NCBI RefSeq assembly: GCF_016918565.1
Contig: NZ_JAFFQD010000004.1
Span: 62,001 to 126,000 of the forward strand
Direction of reading: 5' to 3'
Length of the DNA: 64,000 nucleotides
DNA from: Desulfogranum marinum
Lineage (GTDB): Bacteria > Desulfobacterota > Desulfobulbia > Desulfobulbales > Desulfobulbaceae
The position numbers and the translations under genes are program-made. Shown here piece by piece: positions 1-10,606 of this stretch. Under the pieces are notes generated by a model that searched no databases, was not told the origin of the DNA, and was given only the letters and a program-made list of their open reading frames with translations. The stretch's first letter is position 1; every line of letters begins with the position of its first letter.

Positions 1-471
1 GCTGGTTTCAGATCTGTCAATATCGGTGCCTTGCTGGGTCTAGGAGAAAAGCGGAGTGAGTTTTTCTTTACCGGCTTGCACGCAGCTTACTTGGATGAAA
101 ACTATCTTGATACTGAAATTTCCGTATCCCTCCCCCGCTTTAACGAAGCTGAGTGTGATTTTACTCCTAAGTATCCTGTTAACGACAAGACCTTTGTCCA
201 GTTTTTGCTCGCATTACGGCTTTTTCAACCACGCGCTGGCATTACTGTTTCCACTCGGGAAAATCAGCTTATGCGTGATAATTTAATCCAGCTTGGCGCC
301 ACTCGCCTTTCAGCCGGGGTATGTACCAGCGTTGGTGGTTATACGCAAAACGAAGAGACCGATACCCCACAGTTTGAAATTACAGACACGCGGAGTGTGT
401 GCCAGGTCGCAGATGCTATTGCTGCCCATGGTTACCAGCCTGTTTACAAAGACTGGGACGCAAGTCTATGA
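1..471 (+). CDS. thiH: 2-iminoacetate synthase ThiH, C-terminal part
   Basis: The open frame runs in from the left edge, so only about the last 156 residues are present and the radical-SAM cysteine motif lies outside the window. ThiH cleaves tyrosine to dehydroglycine (2-iminoacetate) for the thiazole moiety of thiamine. The visible part carries the family's late signature, the VNIGALLGLGEKRSE segment followed by FFTGLHAAYL and the EISVSLPRF stretch, and a C-terminal SAGVCTSVGGYT segment. The TGA stop overlaps the ATG of thiF (ATGA), indicating translational coupling in a thiamine operon with thiF, thiE and thiC. Any TPP riboswitch would be upstream of the window. Confidence 0.93.
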   Translation, partial: AGFRSVNIGALLGLGEKRSEFFFTGLHAAYLDENYLDTEISVSLPRFNEAECDFTPKYPVNDKTFVQFLLALRLFQPRAGITVSTRENQLMRDNLIQLGATRLSAGVCTSVGGYTQNEETDTPQFEITDTRSVCQVADAIAAHGYQPVYKDWDASL

Positions 472-1001
472 AGATCGGGATAGCTGGTGCTGGCGGGATT
501 GGGTCCAATGTTGCGGTGAACCTCGTTCGTAGCGGCATAACTGCATTGAAAATTATTGATTTTGATCGGGTTGAATCGTCCAATCTGGATAGGCAATTTT
601 ATTTTGCTGATCAGGTTGGAAAAATGAAGGTCGATATGCTGCGTTACAACCTGATGCGCATCAATCCTGACATCGAAATTGAAATAAGCACTGAACGCAT
701 TACACCTTCCAATATTGATCAGCTTTTTATTCACTGCGACACCATTGTCGAAGGGCTGGACAAAAAAACTGACAAAAAATTGGTGCTTGAACATTTCGGG
801 CAAAGCAAACGGTTGGTTGTTTCTGCAAGCGGTATTGCCGGGAGCGATATTGCAACCATCCAGGTCAAAAAAATTGGCAACACACATGTTGTTGGCGATT
901 TTATCACTGACTGCTGTCACGCAACTCTGTATGCCCACAAAGTTATTACAGTGGCTGCCGGCATGACAGCGGTCCTTCTTTCTTCTTGGAAAAGGCAATG
1001 A
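468..1001 (+). CDS. thiF: ThiF family 2 adenylyltransferase-like protein (thiamine biosynthesis)
   Basis: A 177-residue Rossmann-fold protein starting MKIGIAGAGGIGSNVA, with the nucleotide-binding GxGGIGS motif at residues 7-12 and the DFDRVESSNLDRQ segment typical of E1/ThiF/MoeB proteins, where the Asp and Arg contact ATP. It is shorter than E. coli ThiF and matches the size of the compact ThiF family 2 found beside thiH in anaerobes. Members are presumed to activate the ThiS C-terminus for sulfur transfer. The DFITDCCHAT stretch near residue 145 offers a cysteine pair. A longer frame begins upstream, but the ATG at 468 overlaps the thiH stop by 4 bases and is the natural start. The stop overlaps the thiE ATG in the same way. 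Confidence 0.88.
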   Translation: MKIGIAGAGGIGSNVAVNLVRSGITALKIIDFDRVESSNLDRQFYFADQVGKMKVDMLRYNLMRINPDIEIEISTERITPSNIDQLFIHCDTIVEGLDKKTDKKLVLEHFGQSKRLVVSASGIAGSDIATIQVKKIGNTHVVGDFITDCCHATLYAHKVITVAAGMTAVLLSSWKRQ

Positions 1002-1642
1002 CAAATAGAAACTTACTTCTTCCCTCAGGAATTTACGGCATTACAGCAGAAAAGTTTTCCTGTGGCCGTTCCAATATTCAGGTTGTTGAGGAGATGATCA
1101 AGGGCGGCATTAAAGTTATACAGTACCGAGAGAAAAGACACCTGAAAGATTATTGTGACATTTTATCAGAATGCCAGACGATCAGAGAAATGACCCGGGA
1201 GCATGAGGTGACCTTTATCATCAACGATTTTGTCGACATTGCCCTCCTGGTAGATGCCGATGGCGTCCATGTGGGCCAAGAAGATTTACCAGTGGATGCG
1301 GTTCGTCGTCTGCTCGGACCTGACAAAATTATCGGATTGTCGACCCATTCCCCTGAACAAATGCACAAGGCTCAAGAGGTGGGGGCAGATTATATCGGGG
1401 TCGGCCCGATTTATGCCACTCAGACCAAGGAAAATGTCTGCGCACCTACCGGGTTCGACTATTTGGAATATGTAGTGGAAAATGTCGCCATTCCCTTTGT
1501 CGCCATCGGCGGCATTAAACAACACAATATTGATGAGGTAGTAAAACGCGGTGCTCAGTCAATCTGTTTGGTAACAGAGATTGTCGGTGCAGACAATATT
1601 ACCCAGACTGTGAAAAACTTAAACAATGCCTTTTCGGCCTGA
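998..1642 (+). CDS. thiE: Thiamine phosphate synthase ThiE
   Basis: This TIM-barrel enzyme (214 residues from the ATG) joins HMP-pyrophosphate with thiazole phosphate to give thiamine monophosphate. Recognisable motifs are KVIQYREKR (pyrophosphate contact) near residue 40, [24 protein letters not shown] near residues 75-98, [26 protein letters not shown] and the late VAIGGI phosphate-binding loop. The ATG at 998 overlaps the thiF stop by 4 bases. A TTG four codons upstream (986) is in frame, but the coupled ATG is preferred. Length is normal for the family. Confidence 0.95.
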   Translation: MTNRNLLLPSGIYGITAEKFSCGRSNIQVVEEMIKGGIKVIQYREKRHLKDYCDILSECQTIREMTREHEVTFIINDFVDIALLVDADGVHVGQEDLPVDAVRRLLGPDKIIGLSTHSPEQMHKAQEVGADYIGVGPIYATQTKENVCAPTGFDYLEYVVENVAIPFVAIGGIKQHNIDEVVKRGAQSICLVTEIVGADNITQTVKNLNNAFSA

Positions 1643-1688
1643 TGTATTTATCAAAAACGAGAAACATATACCTTTCGGAGTGAAAAAA

Positions 1689-2978
1689 ATGACCACATAC
1701 ACAACCCAGATGGATGCAGCCAGGCAGGGTATTGTCACCAAGCAGATGCAGGACGTATTGGCTAGCGAAGCGATTACAGAAAGCGATCTTTTGACCAAAA
1801 TGGCCAACGGTCATATCGTTATACCTGCCAATGTGAACCACACCAACCTTATTGGTTGTGGTATCGGCAGTGGGCTGCGGACGAAAATTAACGTCAATCT
1901 AGGTGTGTCTGAAGATTGCTGCGATGTTGAAGCAGAGCTGACGAAAGTTCATCGCTCGGTGGAACTCAAAGCAGACGCTATTATGGATTTAAGTACCTTT
2001 GGCGATACCCAGACGTTTCGTAAACGAACTATAGAAGTTTGCCCAGCTATGATTGGGACTGTACCGGTATATGATGCTGTAGCCCGTTATGGAAAAAATG
2101 TTGGTGCCATTACTGTAGATGATTTTTTTGATGTCGTTAAAATGCATGCAGAAGACGGGGTGGATTTTTTAACTATTCATGCCGGGCTGAATCGCACTGC
2201 TGTAGAGCGGTTGAAAAACAACCCACGTCTCACCCACGTAGTCAGTCGCGGCGGCTCGTTATTGTTGCATTGGATGGATGTTAATGATGCGGAAAATCCA
2301 TTTTTTGAACACTATGATCGTTTGCTTGAAATGTGCAGAAAGTACGATGTGACCCTCAGCCTTGGAGACGGCCTGCGCCCCGGAAGCTTAAATGATGCTA
2401 CCGATGCTGCTCAGATACAGGAATTGATTGTCTTGGGTGAGCTGACCAAACGATCATGGGAGGCCGATGTGCAGGTAATGATCGAAGGTCCTGGCCATGT
2501 ACCGCTCAACGAGGTGGTTTCTAATATGCAGATCGAAAAAAAACTCTGCCATGGAGCGCCTTTTTATGTCCTTGGGCCCATTGTCACCGATATCGCCCCC
2601 GGTTACGATCACATCACTTCTGCCATTGGCGGAGCGCTGGCTGCAACCTATGGTGCAGACTTTTTGTGTTATGTTACTCCAGCAGAGCACCTGCGCCTGC
2701 CCGATCAGGACGACATGAAGGAAGGCATTATTGCCACTCGTATTGCTGCCCATGCCGCAGACGTAGCTAAAGGCATCCCCAATGCAATTGACTGGGATAA
2801 CAAAATGAGTCATGCCCGAAAAGAACTGGACTGGGAAAAGATGTTTGATCTTGCCATTGATCCTGAAAAGGCACGTGCCTATCGTGCCTCTTCCCAGCCT
2901 ATTGATAAAGATGTGTGCACCATGTGCGGCGATCTTTGTGCGGTCAAGCGCAGTCGTGAAATACTGGAGAAGGTATAG
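1689..2978 (+). CDS. thiC: Phosphomethylpyrimidine synthase ThiC (short form)
   Basis: ThiC is the radical-SAM enzyme that rearranges aminoimidazole ribotide to HMP phosphate. The protein has 429 residues, so it is the short form lacking the N-terminal extension of enterobacterial ThiC. Evidence includes the HVPLNEV and [15 protein letters not shown] segments, [14 protein letters not shown], and a C-terminal CTMCGDLC iron-sulfur motif. This motif reads C-x2-C-x3-C, one residue tighter than the C-x2-C-x4-C of the E. coli enzyme, as I recall it. The frame is open 21 codons further upstream, overlapping thiE, but a GGAG Shine-Dalgarno at 1677-1680 sits 8 bases before the ATG at 1689. The gap from thiE is 46 bases, so it is very likely in the same operon. 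It lies last in the cluster. Confidence 0.95.
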   Translation: MTTYTTQMDAARQGIVTKQMQDVLASEAITESDLLTKMANGHIVIPANVNHTNLIGCGIGSGLRTKINVNLGVSEDCCDVEAELTKVHRSVELKADAIMDLSTFGDTQTFRKRTIEVCPAMIGTVPVYDAVARYGKNVGAITVDDFFDVVKMHAEDGVDFLTIHAGLNRTAVERLKNNPRLTHVVSRGGSLLLHWMDVNDAENPFFEHYDRLLEMCRKYDVTLSLGDGLRPGSLNDATDAAQIQELIVLGELTKRSWEADVQVMIEGPGHVPLNEVVSNMQIEKKLCHGAPFYVLGPIVTDIAPGYDHITSAIGGALAATYGADFLCYVTPAEHLRLPDQDDMKEGIIATRIAAHAADVAKGIPNAIDWDNKMSHARKELDWEKMFDLAIDPEKARAYRASSQPIDKDVCTMCGDLCAVKRSREILEKV

Positions 2979-3071
2979 ACTTAATATACTGCATTATGTA
3001 GGCAGGATAAAGCCACGTTATTTTGTTGAAAAGTGATGCTGCCGTAGATGTCTATTCTAAGCCATAAGAAA

Positions 3072-3106
3072 AGCGCAACATTTCGAGGTAGCAGAAATGT
3101 TGCGCT
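3072..3106. terminator. Bidirectional hairpin between thiC and katG
   Basis: A perfect 13-bp inverted repeat (AGCGCAACATTTC, 9-base loop, GAAATGTTGCGCT) lies between the convergent thiC and katG genes. On the minus strand the stem is followed by TTTTCTTATG, a short U-rich tract that suits termination of katG. On the plus strand CAAAATAAA follows, without a U-run. Confidence 0.7.
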
Positions 3107-3179
3107 CAAAATAAATATAGGCTTTAGGAACTAATCCCTATTCGTTCCGCTGCTATTATGCTTTATTGTTTACCTTCAT

Positions 3180-5827
<2,648 letters not shown>

Positions 5828-5852
5828 AGCTGCCTACGGTTAAGAATGAATT

Positions 5853-5889
5853 ATTATCTAGTATCTAATCATCAATAATAGGCTGTCAA
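5853..5889 (-). promoter_or_regulatory. Candidate perR-katG promoter with Fur/PerR-type operator
   Basis: Reading the minus strand, TTGACA (5889-5884), 18 bases, then GATACT (5865-5860) form a plausible sigma-70 promoter upstream of perR. Overlapping the -10 is a 17-bp imperfect 7-1-7 palindrome, ATTAGATACTAGATAAT (5869-5853), whose outer ATTA/TAAT arms resemble the TTATAATnATTATAA class of PerR/Fur boxes. The position suits autoregulation. Confidence 0.45.
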
Positions 5890-6071
5890 CACCTGAACTC
5901 AATCATTCTGTTTAAGGACTTGACATTTATAACTGAGACAAAAATGATAAGGCCTTATTTCGGATATATCCATAATACGCACGGTCGTAGGTTGATGATG
6001 ACCTTGGAAGTGACAATACTTTTCCTTACACCTTTGACATTCAAATAGTGTTATCGGATAATACCGAATAA

Positions 6072-6290
6072 GGGTACTTCACGGGTTGATAACTCTTTGA
6101 TTTAGTATGTTTAAAGCTTTACCTACTTACAGGTGCTTCACGGAGTCTCTCGTTGGTCGCTTCTTATTTGGACAGCCACGATTTTCGCAGGAAGCGAAGA
6201 CTCCGGTAGCCCTCTATGCAGGAGATCGTGACCGTCCGAAAGGTAAGCGGCCAACGAGAGACTCCGTGGGGTGCTTGTGAATAGTTATGA
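6072..6290 (+). repeat. Interspersed repeat family A, copy 1
   Basis: This is a non-coding palindromic element in the 487-base gap between perR and the DUF211 gene. Two 23-base arms (6140-6162 and 6245-6267) are inverted copies with one mismatch. A second inner pair (GGACAGCCACGAT near 6171 and ATCGTGACCGTCC near 6226) lies inside them, so the whole can fold into a hairpin of about 150 bases. The outer ends are degenerate inverted copies ending in GTGAATAGTTATGA. Related copies occur at 15740, 29105 and 29688. The element ends about 25 bases before the next start codon. The rest of the gap (5890-6071) shows nothing I recognise. Confidence 0.8.
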
Positions 6291-6314
6291 CTAGAAATAT
6301 TTGAGGAGAATGCA

Positions 6315-6584
6315 ATGGCAAAAACAATAAGACTTGTACTTGACGTCCTTAAACCTCACCAACCAAATGCTCTTGATTTTGCATCCACTTTGGCTGAAAT
6401 CGATACAGATTTTCGAGTGAAATTAACTGTTACTGAAGTTGATAAAAAAACTGAAAGTACGATAATTATCATAGAAGGATCAAATATCAACTTTACAGAA
6501 ATCAAAAACTCAATTGAAAAAATGGGAGCATCGGTTCACAGTATTGACGAGGTTGAGATCGTTGGGGATATACAAGAAGAATAA
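6315..6584 (+). CDS. DUF211 family protein
   Basis: An 89-residue protein beginning MAKTIRLVLDVLKPHQPNAL and ending with a VHSIDEVEIVGD segment. This pattern fits the DUF211 family, small ferredoxin-fold (beta-alpha-beta) proteins best known from archaea, with no established biochemical role that I know of. A good Shine-Dalgarno (TTTGAGGAGAATGCA) precedes the ATG. It is followed 72 bases later by a VIT1/CCC1-type membrane protein. From memory this pairing also occurs in archaea, which suggests the small protein supports or regulates a metal transporter. That role is inference. Confidence 0.75.
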   Translation: MAKTIRLVLDVLKPHQPNALDFASTLAEIDTDFRVKLTVTEVDKKTESTIIIIEGSNINFTEIKNSIEKMGASVHSIDEVEIVGDIQEE

Positions 6585-6656
6585 CTCACCCATCATTTAG
6601 AAACCAACTATAAAGTTTCCTTCAGCTGACGTGTAAGATTGTCCGGACCCGATAAT

Positions 6657-7247
6657 ATGATAGAGAATAAAAAATATATATTGTTGCACATCAGCAGAGC
6701 GAAAGCCATTGCCCGAAGATATTTCGTCACAAACGGCTTTGATGGAGCTTTGACGATGTTGGGCATGGTTACAGGGTTTCATATAAGTGGAATGCAAGAA
6801 CTAACAACAGCTATTAGCGCCTGCGTAGGAGCCTCAATAGCATTATTTGTTAGTGGTTCGTGTAGTGCTTACTTGAGCGAGAAAGCAGAAAGAGAAAAAG
6901 AATTGCAAGAGATTGAACAGGCTTTGGTAAGCGAGCTCAAGGAAAGTTACTATGGAGAGGCAAAATTATTTATTCCAATATTTGTAGCGCTGGTTAACGG
7001 GTTATCTCCTTTATTGTTCTCCCTTGTAATCATTATACCAATTTTTTTAGCTGAGCATGGCTATCTTTTACCTCTTCCACCTTTTATTTGTTCTATTGTA
7101 GTTGCTCTTGTATGTATTTTTCTTCTCGGTGTTTTTCTTGGAAGAATCAGCAAAAAATTTTGGCTCTGGTCGGGTATCAGTACCTTACTCATTGCATTGG
7201 TTACAATAGCTGTTATTATCTTTTTAGGTGGTACCTATGATATATAG
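6657..7247 (+). CDS. VIT1/CCC1-like (DUF125) membrane transporter
   Basis: A 196-residue integral membrane protein. The first helix region carries ARRYFVTNGFDGALTMLGMVTGF, matching the early helix of the VIT1/CCC1 vacuolar-type Fe/Mn transporter superfamily (the FDGLxxxLG pattern). A charged cytosolic loop (SEKAEREKELQEIEQALVSELKE) follows, then three hydrophobic C-terminal segments. The family exports ferrous iron or manganese. The upstream DUF211 gene makes an archaeal-type pair. Neither the ATG at 6657 nor the in-frame TTG at 6639 has a clear Shine-Dalgarno, so the exact start is uncertain by six residues. Its position beside peroxide-defence genes would fit iron homeostasis, but that is inference. 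Confidence 0.7.
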   Translation: MIENKKYILLHISRAKAIARRYFVTNGFDGALTMLGMVTGFHISGMQELTTAISACVGASIALFVSGSCSAYLSEKAEREKELQEIEQALVSELKESYYGEAKLFIPIFVALVNGLSPLLFSLVIIIPIFLAEHGYLLPLPPFICSIVVALVCIFLLGVFLGRISKKFWLWSGISTLLIALVTIAVIIFLGGTYDI

Positions 7248-7428
7248 TTAATTTGTAAATCGTATGTGCTACCAGCCCTACCCTAGCTCATAGCGCATAC
7301 ATTTATTCGGAGATGCCAACATAGCGAGTGAATTATTTTCTCTTCCTATCTTACAACAACAAGCCAATCTACTTGGAGATACCCTTTTTCCTCTCTTCCT
7401 GATTATCGAAACGTTATTTGTTGACATT

Positions 7429-7824
7429 TCACTCTTTGTCGAAACCATCGACAACAATCGCTCCCATTGCTGCCGGCATTGATATTACAATCATTCTTTT
7501 TATTGCGATTAGTGGCTCTATTCTCAAGGGGAACTTATCGATTGAGAACAGTACAAGGGCAACGATGCACGCCGTGATCAAATAAGCTGCTACTATCCGA
7601 AAAACGAATACTGGTATCCGGTTTTTTATATCTCCTTGAAAGACGCTTTGGTAGGAAAAAAAAGAGAGAAATATCATTGATAAAGTAAAAATGAAAAGCA
7701 AATTGAACGTAGGAAGCGATTCCCCTAATTTCCAGGCCTCTTCTGAAAAGGATATAGGCACGGCTAATGCAAAAGCCCCTACGGATATCTGGCTTATATC
7801 CTCTAAGTTAAAATTTAGTTGCAT
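7429..7824 (-). CDS. DUF2391-like integral membrane protein
   Basis: A 131-residue protein with about four hydrophobic segments: VGAFALAVPISFSEEAW, LLFIFTLSMIFLSFFSY, IVAAYLITACIVALVLF, and a last one near MIVISMPAAMGAIVVDG. The GAFALAVPISFSEEAWKLGE opening resembles DUF2391 membrane proteins, known from archaea, cyanobacteria and scattered bacteria. No function is known to me. It lies 43 bases downstream of msrA on the same strand and could be co-transcribed. The Shine-Dalgarno is weak. The gap 7248-7428 before it holds nothing I recognise. Confidence 0.5.
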   Translation of the reverse strand: MQLNFNLEDISQISVGAFALAVPISFSEEAWKLGESLPTFNLLFIFTLSMIFLSFFSYQSVFQGDIKNRIPVFVFRIVAAYLITACIVALVLFSIDKFPLRIEPLIAIKRMIVISMPAAMGAIVVDGFDKE

Positions 7825-7867
7825 TCGTTGTAACCCAAATTGTGTTTTTTAAGATACCCCTTATCCT

Positions 7868-8404
7868 TTACCCCCAAGTTTTTTTAAGGAAATTTTCCCG
7901 GCCGGAGCCAACGCGATACATTTTGTACCTGGTTGGGCTTTTGAGGTAGTAATCCTGATGGTAATCCTCTGCTGGGTAAAAAGCCGGAGCCGGAAGGATG
8001 GGTGTTACTATTGGTTTGTTGAAGACGTTTTGTGCTTCAAGTTGCTTTTTTGATTTTTCTGCTGCCACCCGTTGTGCTTCGTCGTAATAAAATATGGCGG
8101 TAGAGTACCCGTGACCGCGATCTACAAATTGTCCACCTTCGTCTGTGGGGTCAATCTGTTGCCAGAAAATGCCAAGTAATTGCTCGTAGGTTATCTTGTC
8201 AGGGTTATACACGACTTCCACTACCTCTATATGACCGTTTCTGTGGTAGTTCTCATAGGTTGGTTTGACGGTTGTGCCACCAGCATATCCAGCAACGGCT
8301 TCATACACGCCATTCATCTTTTCAAAAGGGGCTTCCATGCACCAGAAGCAGCCCCCTGCAAACATTGCTTTCGCCTGTTGTTGTGCGTCGTTTTGCATGG
8401 TCAA
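7868..8404 (-). CDS. msrA: Peptide methionine-S-sulfoxide reductase MsrA
   Basis: MsrA repairs oxidised methionine (the S-epimer of the sulfoxide) in proteins. The catalytic GGCFWCMEAPFEK motif is at the N-terminus. GVYEAVAGYAGG and the late AEDYHQDYYLK segment are also characteristic. The C-terminus has no distal resolving cysteine. An ATG at 8398 is in frame, but the GGAGG lies 7 bases before the TTG at 8404 and 13 before the ATG, so I take TTG as the start (178 residues). It fits the oxidative-stress theme of nearby perR-katG, although it is separately transcribed. Confidence 0.93.
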   Translation of the reverse strand: MTMQNDAQQQAKAMFAGGCFWCMEAPFEKMNGVYEAVAGYAGGTTVKPTYENYHRNGHIEVVEVVYNPDKITYEQLLGIFWQQIDPTDEGGQFVDRGHGYSTAIFYYDEAQRVAAEKSKKQLEAQNVFNKPIVTPILPAPAFYPAEDYHQDYYLKSPTRYKMYRVGSGRENFLKKTWG

Positions 8405-8553
8405 TGTGTTCCCTCCCTATTACCTTTTCGTATAGATTTTAATCGGATTAAAAGTACTTATGTGGCGCATGGCAAATAATTTGCCTTAGACTCAATCTAA
8501 AACTGTTCGGGTAAACAATGCTCATTATCTGCTAACTGGCAAGGAGGGAGAGA

Positions 8554-8578
8554 GGTGTGTCGAAAAGGGCGACACACC
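8554..8578. terminator. Hairpin downstream of the topoisomerase genes
   Basis: GGTGTGTCG, a 7-base loop and CGACACACC form a perfect 9-bp stem, 34 bases beyond the stop of the parC-like gene. There is no U-run on the minus strand (TCTCTCCC follows), so it may terminate weakly or protect the transcript end. Confidence 0.45.
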
Positions 8579-8611
8579 ACAAATTCACAATTGTGGAGTG
8601 TCGTGAGGGTG

Positions 8612-10606
8612 TTATTTGTCAAATCCGGGTAGTCCCGGTGCGGTGAGTGGTTGTTTACGGGGAGTGCCGGTGAGATTGCTCACCCGCCGTACAACCCGAT
8701 TGGAAACGCGCTTGCCTTTGGCGTTTGCGCCCTTTATCAGGTAGTCGTCAAAATCCAGTTCCAGGCTGTTGTACTTGGCTCTGGAGGAAGGAACCAGGCT
8801 GACCCTGGCACGGATCTCTTTTTCCCCAGTCATCAAAAAAAGGATGGCAGAACGTTTATGGTCCTCAAAAAGGTGATACTCACGATTGAGAATAAACTTG
8901 GGCGTGGTGAACCTTTTTATATAGGTAAGGTTTTCCAGTCCGTTACGATAAATAAGATTAAAGGTCTGCTCCGGTACGACCAAACCCATCCAGACAAGAT
9001 CACTACCGATAAAAAGTTTTTCCTGCACGCTGACAACCTTATACATCCCGTTTTTGAATATAAGCAAGATTCGATCGTATTCAGAACAACTCAGCTCAAT
9101 GTCCTTACGTGGATTTTCAACTTTCAGTTTACAGCCGAGAAAACCACTTTCCTTTTGATAAACTAAATTAAGGTTGGAAAGGGCAGCTGCTCTGGCATCA
9201 ACCTCACCCAGAATACCTAACTGACTTTTTCGCGGATATTCGGGGCCGTACTTATCAAGCAGTTTTTGAATATAGTTGATGGTAAAGGCCACAATATCTT
9301 TGAGATCATTTTTAATGAGTTTGATGTTCTTTTCGATCTCTTTAAGCTCTTTTTCCTGTCGGTTGATATCGTACCTGGAAATGCGGCGGATTTTTATTTC
9401 CAGCAGGCGCTCGATATCTTCGGTGGTGACTTTACGCTGCAGTTCCTCCGCAAAGGGGAGGAGTCCTTTGCGGACCACACTGATAACAGCCTTATAATTG
9501 GTTTGCTCTTCGATTTGCTTGTAGATCCGTTCCTCAATAAAAATCTGCTCCAGCTTGCGTGCGTGCCATTTTACAAGTAATCGCTCAAGCTCAATTTCCA
9601 GTTCCTTTTGCAGGTTGGTAACCAGCTTATCCGTATTTCTGCGCAAGGCGTCCTCAACTTTCACCACTCTAGGCATGTTGTCTTCAATGGCGATAAGGTT
9701 GGGTGATACGCTTATTTCGCAGTCGGTAAAGGCATAGAGTGCATCTATTGTCTCCTCTGCGTGAATGTTACGAGGTAGTTTTATTTCTACCTCAACTTTT
9801 TCCGCAGTATAGTCGTTGACCGAAGAAATTTTTAGCTTTTCGCTTTTGGCGGCTCTCTCAATGGACTCGATAAGCGAAAGGGTAGTGACGTTATAAGGCA
9901 GTTCCGTAATGTGAATAGTTTTACTGTCAGGTTGTTCTATCCGTGCCCGGCAACGTAACTTGCCGTTGCCATGGTCATAATCGCTGACATCAATGATACC
10001 GCCTCTGGGAAAATCAGGGTAAAGGGTAAAGTCCCTGCCCTCTAGATAATCTATCTGTGCCTTGAGCAGTTCGTTAAAATTGTGAGGCATAATTTTAGTG
10101 GCCATGCCCACTGCAATGCCTTCAGCACCGAGCAAAAGGAGCAAGGGTATTTTCACCGGAAGACTGACCGGTTCCTCCATCCGCCCATCGTATGAATCAA
10201 TGAATTGAGTGAGATCCTTGTTAAACAGGGTTTCTCTGGCAAGCGGAGAAAGCCGACATTCGATATACCTGGGAGCAGAGGCCTGGTCGCCGGTGAAAAT
10301 ATTACCGAAATTTCCCTGCCTATCGATAAGGAAATCTTTATTGGCCAGGTTAACCAGGGCTGCAAAAATAGATTGATCCCCATGTGGGTGGAGCTTCATG
10401 GTTTCTCCGACCACATTGGCTACCTTATGGTAGCGGCCATCATCCATATTGTGCAGTGTTTGCAACAGTCTTCGTTGCACCGGTTTAAGGCCGTCGTCGA
10501 TATCAGGAATGGCTCTTTCTCGGATAACGTAAGACGTGTATTCCAAAAAATTGGAATCAAAAAGTTTTTGCAGCTTACCGGGCTTTAATTCAAAGGATTC
10601 GGTCAT
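8612..10606 (-). CDS. parC: DNA topoisomerase IV-type subunit A (GyrA/ParC family)
   Basis: This is the cleavage subunit of a type IIA topoisomerase, 664 residues. The N-terminal DGLKPVQRRLL motif, the quinolone-determining region HPHGDQSIFAALV and the catalytic tyrosine in SAPRYIECRLS near residue 120 are present. PVKIPLLLLLGAEGIAVGMATKIMPHN is the usual tower-proximal segment. It is shorter than GyrA because the C-terminal wrapping domain is reduced, which suits ParC-like decatenation rather than supercoiling. Its ATG overlaps the parE stop by 4 bases, so the two subunits are coupled. Gyrase versus topoisomerase IV cannot be fully settled from sequence alone. Confidence 0.9.
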   Translation of the reverse strand: MTESFELKPGKLQKLFDSNFLEYTSYVIRERAIPDIDDGLKPVQRRLLQTLHNMDDGRYHKVANVVGETMKLHPHGDQSIFAALVNLANKDFLIDRQGNFGNIFTGDQASAPRYIECRLSPLARETLFNKDLTQFIDSYDGRMEEPVSLPVKIPLLLLLGAEGIAVGMATKIMPHNFNELLKAQIDYLEGRDFTLYPDFPRGGIIDVSDYDHGNGKLRCRARIEQPDSKTIHITELPYNVTTLSLIESIERAAKSEKLKISSVNDYTAEKVEVEIKLPRNIHAEETIDALYAFTDCEISVSPNLIAIEDNMPRVVKVEDALRRNTDKLVTNLQKELEIELERLLVKWHARKLEQIFIEERIYKQIEEQTNYKAVISVVRKGLLPFAEELQRKVTTEDIERLLEIKIRRISRYDINRQEKELKEIEKNIKLIKNDLKDIVAFTINYIQKLLDKYGPEYPRKSQLGILGEVDARAAALSNLNLVYQKESGFLGCKLKVENPRKDIELSCSEYDRILLIFKNGMYKVVSVQEKLFIGSDLVWMGLVVPEQTFNLIYRNGLENLTYIKRFTTPKFILNREYHLFEDHKRSAILFLMTGEKEIRARVSLVPSSRAKYNSLELDFDDYLIKGANAKGKRVSNRVVRRVSNLTGTPRKQPLTAPGLPGFDK

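Noticed and set aside
444-1004. 186-codon minus-strand open frame across thiF
   Set aside because: It is antisense to a well-supported gene with coupled starts on both sides and shows no recognisable protein motif.
1626-1688. Longer start of thiC overlapping the end of thiE
   Set aside because: The extension has no family similarity, and a Shine-Dalgarno fits the ATG at 1689.
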